A program made the position numbers and the translations under genes. Positions 26,688 to 34,661 of a stretch of 64,000 bases of DNA are shown piece after piece. The stretch is from JAVBMU01 sp031551755 (GTDB lineage: Bacteria > Actinomycetota > Actinomycetes > Actinomycetales > Cellulomonadaceae): assembly GCA_031551755.1 (NCBI GenBank), contig JAVBNE010000016.1, forward strand, positions 1-64,000. The letters are read 5' to 3'. The notes below the pieces were generated by a model. It made no database searches. It was not told the origin of the DNA and saw nothing but the letters and a program-made list of their open reading frames with translations. Every line of letters begins with the position of its first letter. The first letter of the stretch is position 1.

Positions 26688-27544
26688 AACGCCACAGCCG
26701 AGGAGGCGGCCACATTCAGCGAGTCGACGCCGTTCATCATCGGGATGGTGACCCGGTCATCGAGTAGGCGATCGGCCGCCAGGGTGAGCCCGTGGCCTTC
26801 GGTACCGAAGACCAACGCCAGTTTCGGCGGGTTCTGTGCGGCCAGTTCGTCGAGGGTGATCGCCCCGGCGCCCAGCGTCATCCCAGCCACCCGGTAGCCC
26901 AGCTCCTGCAACATGGCGATGCCGCCGGGCCAGGGCTCGATCCGGGTCCACGGCACCTGGAAGACCGTCCCCATGGAGACCCGCACCGATCGCCGGTAGA
27001 GCGGGTCCGAACAGCTCGGGGTGACCAGCACGGCATCCATCCCGAGGGCTGCCGCACTACGGAAGATGGCGCCCACGTTGGTGTGGTCGACGATGTTCTC
27101 CAGGACGGCCACCCGCCGCGCACCGTCGTCGCCTTTTCCGCCGAGCAGTTCCTGCACGCTGGCCAGCAGCGGACGATGCATCGCGGCCAGCGCCCCCCGG
27201 TGCAGGTGGAACCCCGTGATCGCTTCCAGGATCTCCGGATCACCGAGGTAGACCGGCACCGGCTTTCCGGGCTGCCCGGCGGCCCGGATCCGATCGGCAA
27301 GGTCGGGCAGCCAGCGTTCAGCCATGAGGAAGGACCGCGGCTGGTGACCGGCGTCGAGCGCCCGGCCGATCACGGTGGAACTCTCCGCGATGTACAGCCC
27401 CTTGGCGGGTTCGTCGCGCGAGCGCAGCGCTATGTCGGTCAGCCGCAGGTAGTCGGTGAGCCGATCGTCATCGGGGTCGTCGATGCGCACCACATGCAGA
27501 TCGGGGTAGGTCGAGGGCACGAGACCATTCTCGCTGGTCGTCAT
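26639..27544 (-). CDS. TrmH/SpoU-family RNA methyltransferase
   Basis: A 301-residue SPOUT methyltransferase acting on 2'-O-ribose of tRNA or rRNA. The three knot motifs are present: NVGAIFRSAAALGMDAVLVT, LALVFGTEGHGL and IPMMNGVDSLNVAASSAVAF. The N-terminal ~130 residues form the substrate-binding domain typical of this family. The ATG at 27544 lies seven codons inside the longest frame and gives the usual N-terminus. It overlaps fadB convergently. Target nucleotide unknown. Confidence 0.88.
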   Translation of the reverse strand: MTTSENGLVPSTYPDLHVVRIDDPDDDRLTDYLRLTDIALRSRDEPAKGLYIAESSTVIGRALDAGHQPRSFLMAERWLPDLADRIRAAGQPGKPVPVYLGDPEILEAITGFHLHRGALAAMHRPLLASVQELLGGKGDDGARRVAVLENIVDHTNVGAIFRSAAALGMDAVLVTPSCSDPLYRRSVRVSMGTVFQVPWTRIEPWPGGIAMLQELGYRVAGMTLGAGAITLDELAAQNPPKLALVFGTEGHGLTLAADRLLDDRVTIPMMNGVDSLNVAASSAVAFYGTRPTSATPGARNR

Positions 27545-27568
27545 CGCTGCCCCGTCACTGGGCACCCG

Positions 27569-27766
27569 CTACGGCTGGAGCGGAGCGTCCAACTCAACCA
27601 CCAGGTCGGTCAGCTCTGCGATGCCGTCCAGCATCGCGCCCTTCTGCTTCGAGGCAATGAGACGGCGCAATGCGAGATCGAGCACCGCACGGTTCGATCT
27701 TCCGCCGGTCAGGGAGCGAGCGCGCTCGATCAGCTGAGGATCCAGGTCAACGCTTATCAGCGCCAT
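27569..27766 (-). CDS. VapB-like antitoxin, no toxin partner seen
   Basis: A 65-residue protein with a ribbon-helix-helix N-terminus: ALISVDLDPQLIERARSLTG, then GRSNRAVLDLALRRLIASK, as in VapB antitoxins. The C-terminal segment is acidic and hydrophobic (DGIAELTDLVVELD), the part that would wrap a toxin. The ATG at 27766 is preceded by GGAGG with good spacing. The next gene downstream, four bases on with respect to the longest frame, is a methyltransferase, not a PIN-domain toxin, and none is found nearby. It is either an orphan or acts on a distant toxin. Confidence 0.75.
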   Translation of the reverse strand: MALISVDLDPQLIERARSLTGGRSNRAVLDLALRRLIASKQKGAMLDGIAELTDLVVELDAPLQP

Positions 27767-27808
27767 AGCGTCCTCCTTCCGAAAGACCAACGACATACGC
27801 ATTCGATA

Positions 27809-29155
27809 TCAGTGCTGCCCCATCCCCACGCCGCTCCTGCGCTGCACCAGACCGCCCACCGCGGCGACCAGTACGGCCAGTACCGCCACCGAACCGAACC
27901 CGCTGCTCGGGCCGAGCCAGTCAATCACCATCCCCGCGATCGGCGCACCGATCGCCGAGCCGGTCGTGAACGCGGTGCCCTGCCAGCCCATGGCCTCACC
28001 GCGTCGCGCTTCGGGCACGTGCCGGGTCAGCGCCTCGGTGGTGGCCGCCGTGGCCGGCGCACACAGCAACCCGGCCACGACCAACAGCGCGATGAGCGTC
28101 GGTACCGACCGGGCCAGGACCAAGGGCGCCGTCAGTATCCCGAGGAGGAGCACGAGCATCGTGGGGCTTATCGAGCGGTGCACGGCGCCGTAGATGAACC
28201 CGCCGACGGCCGATGCCGCGCACCAAGCCGCGATCGCAGTGCCGAGGACGCCTTCGTGGTCCAGTTCTCGCAGCTCGGCCACGATGGAAACCTCGGTGCC
28301 ACTCAGCGCGAGCGCCGCCGCCGCCGACAGCGCCAGTATCACGGCCACGCCGGTCGACATCCACGGGCCGTGTTCCGTCGATGACGCCTCACTACTCACG
28401 GCATCCGGCCCGCCGGCGTCCGTCGAGGCGTCGGGGGCGGCGTTGGATGACAGCGCAGTCGCCGTCGGTGCCGAGGTGATCATCGTGCTCACCGGACCCG
28501 CGTCCTCCACCGGCTCCGGGCGCGGAGCGGCCACCCTCGTCAACACCGGGTTGTGCCGCCACAACAACACTCCGGCGGCCGATGTCGCGAGGCCGATCAC
28601 GGCCAGCACCGGAGCTGTCCCGACCTGGTGGGAACACCACAGGCCCAGTGCAGGGCCGACCATGAACAACAGCTCCGTGCCGACTGAGTCGAGGGCGTAG
28701 GCCGTGCGCCGCGCCCGCGGCTCGACCATGATCGATAGCGCCTTGCGCACCACGGAGAAGATCGGCAAGGCAAGCAGCCCACCGATGAAGGCGACCGGGA
28801 ACAGCCACAGGAAGGGCACCACACCGGCTAACGGCCAGACGATCACCTCCCCGATGATCGACGGCATCAACGCTCGCCGGAGACCCACCCGGTCCACGAG
28901 CCGGCCCCGCCACGGCGCACCGATCCCGATGCCGAGGGTGAAGGCCGCGACCACCGCTCCGGCTTCGCCGTAGCTCCGGTCGAGGGAGTCCACGACGTGA
29001 TACATCAGCACCATGCCGGCTGCGGTGTGTGGGATCCGCGCGATCATCGCCACCCCGAGCAGACTGCGGACGTCGGCTCGGCGCAGCAGCTCGCGGTAGG
29101 CGACGGGGATCACCGGGCCATGGTCCGGGCTCGTGCACCGTTGTGGCAAGTCCAT
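27809..29155 (-). CDS. MFS transporter
   Basis: A 448-residue membrane protein with about twelve helices. A conserved-type loop between helices 2 and 3 reads GAPWRGRLVDRVGLRRAL. A central cytoplasmic loop of about 60 residues rich in Ala, Ser and Asp divides two halves. Drug or metabolite export is likely by family, but the substrate is unknown. The ATG at 29155 was chosen because it begins the conserved region and AGGTGG precedes it; the frame extends to 29446 without support. It is divergent from the MBL-fold gene. Confidence 0.82.
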   Translation of the reverse strand: MDLPQRCTSPDHGPVIPVAYRELLRRADVRSLLGVAMIARIPHTAAGMVLMYHVVDSLDRSYGEAGAVVAAFTLGIGIGAPWRGRLVDRVGLRRALMPSIIGEVIVWPLAGVVPFLWLFPVAFIGGLLALPIFSVVRKALSIMVEPRARRTAYALDSVGTELLFMVGPALGLWCSHQVGTAPVLAVIGLATSAAGVLLWRHNPVLTRVAAPRPEPVEDAGPVSTMITSAPTATALSSNAAPDASTDAGGPDAVSSEASSTEHGPWMSTGVAVILALSAAAALALSGTEVSIVAELRELDHEGVLGTAIAAWCAASAVGGFIYGAVHRSISPTMLVLLLGILTAPLVLARSVPTLIALLVVAGLLCAPATAATTEALTRHVPEARRGEAMGWQGTAFTTGSAIGAPIAGMVIDWLGPSSGFGSVAVLAVLVAAVGGLVQRRSGVGMGQH

Positions 29156-29225
29156 TGCCCACCTGAGCAGGCCTGCCCACGGGTGAGCTTCTACGATCGG
29201 AGCCGTCGGCCGTAAAGGAGTCCCG

Positions 29226-30035
29226 ATGACCGCCCTCTGTGCGACCTGCGGCGTCGAAAACGCGCGCGCCGAGGGCACGTGCGCCATCTGTGCTGATGAG
29301 CGCCAATGGGTGCCCGCGACCGGGCAACGCTGGACCACTCTTGAACAGCTGCGCGCCGAGGGCACGACGGTGAGGATCACCGAGCTGGAGCCGGACCTCT
29401 GGGCGCTGGCAGCGGAACCGGCCGTTGGCATCGGCCAACAGTGCAAGCTGCTGAGGACCCCGGCCGGGTGCCTGCTCTGGGACCCGCTGGGCTATGTCGA
29501 CGACGAGGCCGTCGAGCGCCTGCGCGTGATCGGCGAGGTCGTCGCGATCGCTGCCAGCCACCCGCATATGTTCGGTGTGCAGGTGGCATGGAGCCGGGCT
29601 CTCGGCGGGGTTCCCGTCCTCATCTCCGCCGCTGACGCCAAGTGGGTTGCCCGCCCCGACCCCGTGATCGAGACCTGGTCCGACGACCGGGAGGTACTGC
29701 CCGGGGTGACGTTGACTCAACCGGGTGGGCACTTTCCGGGGAGCGCGGTTGCCCATTGGTCCACCGGCGCCGGAGGGCGGGGTGTGCTGCTGAGCGGCGA
29801 CACGATCTTCGTCAACCCCGACCGGACGGTAAGTTTCCTGCGGAGTTACCCGAACCGCATCCCGCTCTCCGGTGCCGTCGTCCAGCGGATCGCCGCCCAT
29901 GTCGAGCGGTTCGACTTCGATCGCCTCTACCACAACTTTGAGGGCATGATCCCGACCGATGCCCGTGGGATCGTCCGCCGATCCGCCGACCGGCACGCCG
30001 CCTGGACCCGTGGCGACTTCGACCACCTCACGTGA
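29226..30035 (+). CDS. MBL-fold protein with N-terminal zinc ribbon
   Basis: A 269-residue protein. The N-terminus CATCGVENARAEGTCAIC has two Cys-x2-Cys pairs, a likely structural zinc site. The rest shows parts of a metallo-beta-lactamase fold: ASHPHMFG in the first motif position, GGHFPGSAVAHW, LSGDTIFVNPD and YHNFEGM. The first motif lacks the usual His-x-His-x-Asp-His, so metal binding may be changed. AAAGGAG lies before the ATG. Hydrolase activity is inferred from fold only. It follows the divergent MFS gene and precedes the convergent exporter operon. Confidence 0.78.
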   Translation: MTALCATCGVENARAEGTCAICADERQWVPATGQRWTTLEQLRAEGTTVRITELEPDLWALAAEPAVGIGQQCKLLRTPAGCLLWDPLGYVDDEAVERLRVIGEVVAIAASHPHMFGVQVAWSRALGGVPVLISAADAKWVARPDPVIETWSDDREVLPGVTLTQPGGHFPGSAVAHWSTGAGGRGVLLSGDTIFVNPDRTVSFLRSYPNRIPLSGAVVQRIAAHVERFDFDRLYHNFEGMIPTDARGIVRRSADRHAAWTRGDFDHLT

Positions 30036-30105
30036 TCATTCGCAGGAAGCGAGCGAGGCCCGGCCAGGTCATCCCCGACCGAGCCTCACCCAGTGATCCA
30101 GCGCC

Positions 30106-32184
30106 TCACCGTCCCGCGGGCGCCCCCGCTGCTGCGCCGGCGGCTGGCGCGACGGGACCGGCGTCAGCCACCACGGGAGCCGCGAACTGACTCTCATAGA
30201 GCCGGGCATAGGCCCCGCCCGCAGCCAACAGCCCTTCGTGGGTGCCCTGCTCCACGATCGAACCGTGTTCCATCACCAGGATCACATCGGCGTCGCGGAT
30301 GGTAGACAGCCGGTGCGCGATGACGAACGACGTCCGGTTGGCCCGCAACGCGGTCATCGCCTGTTGGACCAGCACCTCGGTGCGGGTATCGACCGAGCTG
30401 GTGGCTTCATCGAGGATCAGGATCGCCGGGTCCGCCAGGAACGCCCGCGCGATGGTCAGCAGCTGCTTCTCCCCCGCACTCACCGACGACCCCTCGTCGT
30501 CGATCACCGTGGCGTAACCGTCGGGCAGCGTCCGGACGAACTGATCGACGTGAGTCGCACGGGTGGCGTCGAGGAACCGCGCCTCGTCCACCTCGACCCC
30601 GTCCCGGACGCCGTAGCGCAGGTTCTCCTCGATCGTGCCCTTGAACAGCCAGGTGTCCTGCAACACCATGCCGATGTCGGAACGCAAACCGTCGCGCGTC
30701 AGCTCACGGGTGTCCACGCCGTCCAGCGTGATCCGGCCATCGTCGACCTCGTAGAACCGCATGATCAGGTTCACCAGTGTGGTCTTGCCCGCGCCGGTCG
30801 GTCCCACGATCGCGATCGTGTGACCGGGCTCGACAGCCAGGTTGAGATGCTCGATCAACGGCACCTGCGGGTCATAGGAGAACGACACATCCTCGAAGGC
30901 GACCCGCCCCCGAACCGGGTCCACGACCTTCGCAGGGTCGGCGTCGGGCTCCTGTTCGGGCGCGTCCAACAACTCGAAGACCCGCTCAGCCGAGGCCACC
31001 CCGGACTGGAGCAGGTTCATCATCGAGGCGATTTGCGTGATCGGCTGCGTGAACTGCCGCGAGTACTGGATGAATGCCTGCACGTCGCCCAGGCTCATCG
31101 TCCCGGAGGCCACCTTGAGCCCGCCGACGACCGCCACGATGACGTAGTTGAGGTTCGCCACGAACCCCATGGCCGGCTGGATGGTGCCGGAGATGAACTG
31201 GGCTTTGAAGCTGGACTGGTAGAGGTCCTCGTTCTCCTCGGCAAAGGTTGCGCTCGCGGCCTCCTGGTGACCGTAGACCTTGACCAGCGTGTGGCCGGAG
31301 TACATCTCCTCGATGTGCCCGTTCAGCCGGCCGGTCGCCGCCCATTGCTTGATGAACTGTGGTTGGGACCGTTTCGCGATCCGCATGGTGACGAAGACCG
31401 ACAAGGGCACGGTAACCAGGGCGATGACGGCGAGTAACCACGAGATCCAGAACATCATGCCCAGCACGCCAATCACCGTCAGGACCGACGTGATGAGCTG
31501 CGCGAGCGTCTGCTGGGTCGTCTGCGCGACGTTGTCGATGTCGTTGGTGACCCGCGACAGGACTTCCCCACGCTGCTGCTTGTCGAAGTATGAAAGCGGC
31601 AGTCTGCCCAGTTTGTGTTCCACGTCGGAGCGCAACCGGCGCACGGTCTTTTGCACGATCGTCGTCGTCAATCGGGCCTGCAACCAGCCGAAGATGAACG
31701 AACCCACGTAGACCACCAAGACCCAGGACAGAACGACGCCGACCTGATGGAAGTCGATCCCCTGGCCGGGAACCACGTCCATCCCTGCCAGCATGTCGGC
31801 GAAGCGACCTTGGCCCTTCGCCTCCAGGCCAGCGATTGCCTCTTCCTTGGTGATCCCGGCGGGCAGCTGCGAGCCGATGTAGCCCTCGAAGATCAGGTTC
31901 GTGGCCCGCCCGAGCAGCTTCGGGCCGGCAACCACCAGCGCCACCGAGACCACAGCGAAAACTGTGATCACCGCGATTGCCATCCGGTGGGGACGCAGCA
32001 AGGCGACGAACCGCTTGAGTGTTCCTTTGAAGTCCATCGCCTTCTCGCCGGGCATACCCATTCCGGCCATGTGCGCGGCCGGGCCGCCTCCGCGTGGGGG
32101 CTTCACAGCTGTCTTGGCGGCCGGCGTCTGCTCGGCAGGTTCGTGACCAGCCGCATTCTGGCCGGTCCTGTCCTGCCCGCTCAT
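30106..32184 (-). CDS. ABC exporter half-transporter with canonical NBD
   Basis: A 692-residue fused membrane/ATPase protein. After about 55 Pro/Ala-rich residues there are six membrane helices, then the NBD with Walker A IVGPTGAGKTTLVNLIMR and Walker B ILILDEATSSVD. The catalytic Glu is present, but the signature reads SVSAGEKQLLTIA rather than LSGGQ. This is the pattern of the catalytically competent partner in heterodimeric multidrug exporters. Its ATG overlaps the stop of the partner gene by four bases. It is the last gene of tetR-ABC-ABC. A Pro/Ala-rich C-terminal tail is present. Confidence 0.9.
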   Translation of the reverse strand: MSGQDRTGQNAAGHEPAEQTPAAKTAVKPPRGGGPAAHMAGMGMPGEKAMDFKGTLKRFVALLRPHRMAIAVITVFAVVSVALVVAGPKLLGRATNLIFEGYIGSQLPAGITKEEAIAGLEAKGQGRFADMLAGMDVVPGQGIDFHQVGVVLSWVLVVYVGSFIFGWLQARLTTTIVQKTVRRLRSDVEHKLGRLPLSYFDKQQRGEVLSRVTNDIDNVAQTTQQTLAQLITSVLTVIGVLGMMFWISWLLAVIALVTVPLSVFVTMRIAKRSQPQFIKQWAATGRLNGHIEEMYSGHTLVKVYGHQEAASATFAEENEDLYQSSFKAQFISGTIQPAMGFVANLNYVIVAVVGGLKVASGTMSLGDVQAFIQYSRQFTQPITQIASMMNLLQSGVASAERVFELLDAPEQEPDADPAKVVDPVRGRVAFEDVSFSYDPQVPLIEHLNLAVEPGHTIAIVGPTGAGKTTLVNLIMRFYEVDDGRITLDGVDTRELTRDGLRSDIGMVLQDTWLFKGTIEENLRYGVRDGVEVDEARFLDATRATHVDQFVRTLPDGYATVIDDEGSSVSAGEKQLLTIARAFLADPAILILDEATSSVDTRTEVLVQQAMTALRANRTSFVIAHRLSTIRDADVILVMEHGSIVEQGTHEGLLAAGGAYARLYESQFAAPVVADAGPVAPAAGAAAGAPAGR

Positions 32185-33914
32185 GCTGCTTCCTCCATCG
32201 AAAGCTGGGAGTAGACGATCTCCTGATAGGTCTCATTGGTTTCCAGGAGTTCGGCATGGGTACCGCGCCCGACGATCCGGCCGTAGTCGAGCACAAGGAT
32301 CTGATCGGCCTGCCGAATGGTGGCCACGCGCTGGGCGACCACGATCACAGTGGACGCCTTGGTGTGCGGCGAAAGTGCGGCTCGTAGGCGCGCGTCCGTG
32401 GCGTAGTCGAGTGCGGAGAATGAGTCGTCGAAGAGGTAGACGGCCGGCTGACGCACGATCGCCCGGGCGATTGCGAGCCGCTGACGTTGTCCGCCCGAGA
32501 AGTTCGTCCCGCCTTGGGCAACCGGCGATCCCAGCCCCTCTTCCAGGGACCCGACGAAGTCCTTCGCCTGCGCGATCTCCAGGGCCGCCCACAGCTCCTC
32601 GTCGGTCGCGTCCGCGTTGCCGTAGCGCAGGTTGTCCGCGATCGTGCCGGAGAACAGGTAGGCCTTCTGCGGCACCAAGCCGAGCAGCGACCCCAGATCA
32701 TGGCCGGCCAGTTCACGCACGTCAACCCCGTCGATCCGCACGGTGCCGGCGGTGACGTCGAAGAGCCGGGGGATCAGGTTGAGCAATGTCGTCTTGCCCG
32801 AACCGGTGGATCCGATGATCGCCGTGGTCTTCCCCGGCTCCGCCCGGAAGCTCAGATCGTGCAGCACTGCGGCCTCGGCTCCCGGGTAGCCGAACTCGAC
32901 GTGGTCGAATTCCACCACTCCTTCGCGGCTGCTCAGCGGTGTGGGCGAAACCGGCTCGACGACCGAGGCCTGCGCGTCCAGGACATCCGCGATCCGTTCG
33001 GCCGAGACCGCCGCACGCGGGATCATCATGAACATCATCGTCGACATCATCACAGCCATCAGGATGTACATCAGGTAGGTCAAGAAGGCCGTCAGCGCAC
33101 CGATCTGCATCGCCCCGTCAGCGATCTGGTGACCCCCGAACCACATCACCGCGACGCTTGATGCGTTCATGACCAACATGACGACGGGGAACATCAGCGC
33201 CATGAGCCGGCCGGCGCGCAGCGACGTGTCGAACAGGGCCTCGTTGGCGACCTCGAACCGCTCGGCCTCGCGACGTTCGCGGACGAAAGCCCGGATCACC
33301 CGGATACCGTCGATTTGCTCACGCATGACACCGTTGATGGCGTCGATACGCTTCTGCATCGCGCGGAAGTACGGCACCATCTTGGCGACGACGATGCCGA
33401 CGACGACTCCCAGGATCGGCACGATCACCAGTAGTAGCGCGGAGAGTTCGACGTTCTCCCGCAGCGCCATGATGACCCCGCCGATGAGCATGATCGGCGC
33501 CATCACCATGATCGTGAAGGACATCAACACGACCATCTGCACCTGTTGCACGTCGTTGGTGGTCCGCGTGATCAGCGAGGGTGCACCGAACCGGCCCATC
33601 TCTTGTGCGGAGAATTTCTGGACATTAGCGAAGACACCCGCCCGCAGATCCCGGCCGAAGGACATGGCAACCTTCGCGCCGAAGTACACCGCGACCACCG
33701 CACAGAGGACCTGGCCCAGGCTGACCGCCAGCATGACGCCGCCGACGCGCAGGATGTGGTTGGTGTCGCCTTCGGTCACGCCCTTGTCGATGATCGAGGC
33801 GTTCAGGCTCGGCAGGTACAGGTTGGCGAGTGTCTGGATGAGTTGCAGAACCATCAGGATGGCGATCGGCCGTCCATAGCGACTCAGATACGTGCGTAAG
33901 AGCCGGATGAGCAT
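32181..33914 (-). CDS. ABC exporter half-transporter with degenerate NBD
   Basis: A 577-residue half-transporter with six helices and an NBD. Walker A is IIGSTGSGKTTLLNLI, the signature TNFSGGQRQRLAIA is canonical, but Walker B reads VYLFDDSFSALD: the catalytic Glu is Asp. This is typical of the non-hydrolysing site in heterodimers such as TM287/288 and LmrCD. It starts five bases after the tetR stop (GGAG upstream), so all three genes form one operon. The substrate is unknown; drug efflux is likely given the TetR neighbour. Confidence 0.9.
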   Translation of the reverse strand: MLIRLLRTYLSRYGRPIAILMVLQLIQTLANLYLPSLNASIIDKGVTEGDTNHILRVGGVMLAVSLGQVLCAVVAVYFGAKVAMSFGRDLRAGVFANVQKFSAQEMGRFGAPSLITRTTNDVQQVQMVVLMSFTIMVMAPIMLIGGVIMALRENVELSALLLVIVPILGVVVGIVVAKMVPYFRAMQKRIDAINGVMREQIDGIRVIRAFVRERREAERFEVANEALFDTSLRAGRLMALMFPVVMLVMNASSVAVMWFGGHQIADGAMQIGALTAFLTYLMYILMAVMMSTMMFMMIPRAAVSAERIADVLDAQASVVEPVSPTPLSSREGVVEFDHVEFGYPGAEAAVLHDLSFRAEPGKTTAIIGSTGSGKTTLLNLIPRLFDVTAGTVRIDGVDVRELAGHDLGSLLGLVPQKAYLFSGTIADNLRYGNADATDEELWAALEIAQAKDFVGSLEEGLGSPVAQGGTNFSGGQRQRLAIARAIVRQPAVYLFDDSFSALDYATDARLRAALSPHTKASTVIVVAQRVATIRQADQILVLDYGRIVGRGTHAELLETNETYQEIVYSQLSMEEAA

Positions 33915-33919
33915 GGGGT

Positions 33920-34591
33920 CTACTCCACGAGTTGTTCGGCTGCCCGGGTACGGGACGGTTGAGTGAAAGGCGGGGGAACGCTGGTGGCCGGGTCCATTTG
34001 TTGGATGCCGTGTAGGACGACATCGACGATCAGAGACTGATCGAGCATGATGCCGCCGGTCGTCGTCGGCAGGGAGGTGCCGTGCACCATGGAGACCAGA
34101 ACGACCGCGGCCATCGGTGGCGGCAGACGTAGCGCTGCTTGGTGGCTGGCGAACAAATCCGTGATGGCTGCGAGCACTGCTCTGACCGAATGCGTCCGGG
34201 GGTCGCCGTCGGTGGGCTTCGGCAGACTCCCAGCAGCATGGAGGTGATGGGCGACGGGCAACAGGGCGACCACCCTGCGCTGATGGGCCAGGAGGAGCCG
34301 AACGGCGTCGTCGACCACCATGGCGAGCGGACGACGACGGTCGATGGCGGCCATCGCGGCCACCAACGGCGCGGGATCGAGCGCCGACACGAGGGCGCTC
34401 TGCACGATCTCGTCCTTGTCGGCGAAGACCCGGAACAACGTTCCTTCAGCAACCTCGGCTGCCTCGGCTATCTGACGTGTGGTGACGCCGACCCCATGTA
34501 CGGCGAGGAGGGGCACGGTCGCGTCAATCACCGCCGCCCGACGGTCGGCCCGGTCAAGTGGGCGGGCACGAGGGGGTTTGGGGACGGACAC
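33920..34591 (-). CDS. TetR-family transcriptional regulator
   Basis: A 223-residue repressor. The N-terminal helix-turn-helix VTTRQIAEAAEVAEGTLFRV is followed by ADKDEIVQSAL, as in AcrR/TetR proteins. The C-terminal ligand domain is unspecific. It is first in the operon with two ABC exporter genes. The GTG start at 34591 lies five bases after a 42-bp palindrome, with no ribosome binding site, so the transcript is probably leaderless and self-repressed. The ligand is probably a substrate of the exporter (inference). Confidence 0.88.
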   Translation of the reverse strand: MSVPKPPRARPLDRADRRAAVIDATVPLLAVHGVGVTTRQIAEAAEVAEGTLFRVFADKDEIVQSALVSALDPAPLVAAMAAIDRRRPLAMVVDDAVRLLLAHQRRVVALLPVAHHLHAAGSLPKPTDGDPRTHSVRAVLAAITDLFASHQAALRLPPPMAAVVLVSMVHGTSLPTTTGGIMLDQSLIVDVVLHGIQQMDPATSVPPPFTQPSRTRAAEQLVE

Positions 34592-34596
34592 GAAGA

Positions 34597-34638
34597 CGAC
34601 CGTAGCACTGAGTGAGCGCTCACTCAGTGCTACGGTCG
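34597..34638 (-). promoter_or_regulatory. 42-bp perfect palindrome: TetR operator and promoter
   Basis: Each 21-bp half reads CGACCGTAGCACTGAGTGAGC and, at its centre, GAGTGAGCGCTCACTC resembles known TetR operators. The minus-strand box TACGGT (34599-34604) lies seven bases before the tetR GTG and sits inside the palindrome, so bound repressor would block its own promoter. The stop of the SPFH gene is only 23 bp upstream, so the palindrome might also act as its terminator. Confidence 0.8.
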
Positions 34639-34661
34639 CTTGTTCTCTGAGAGCTGATGCC

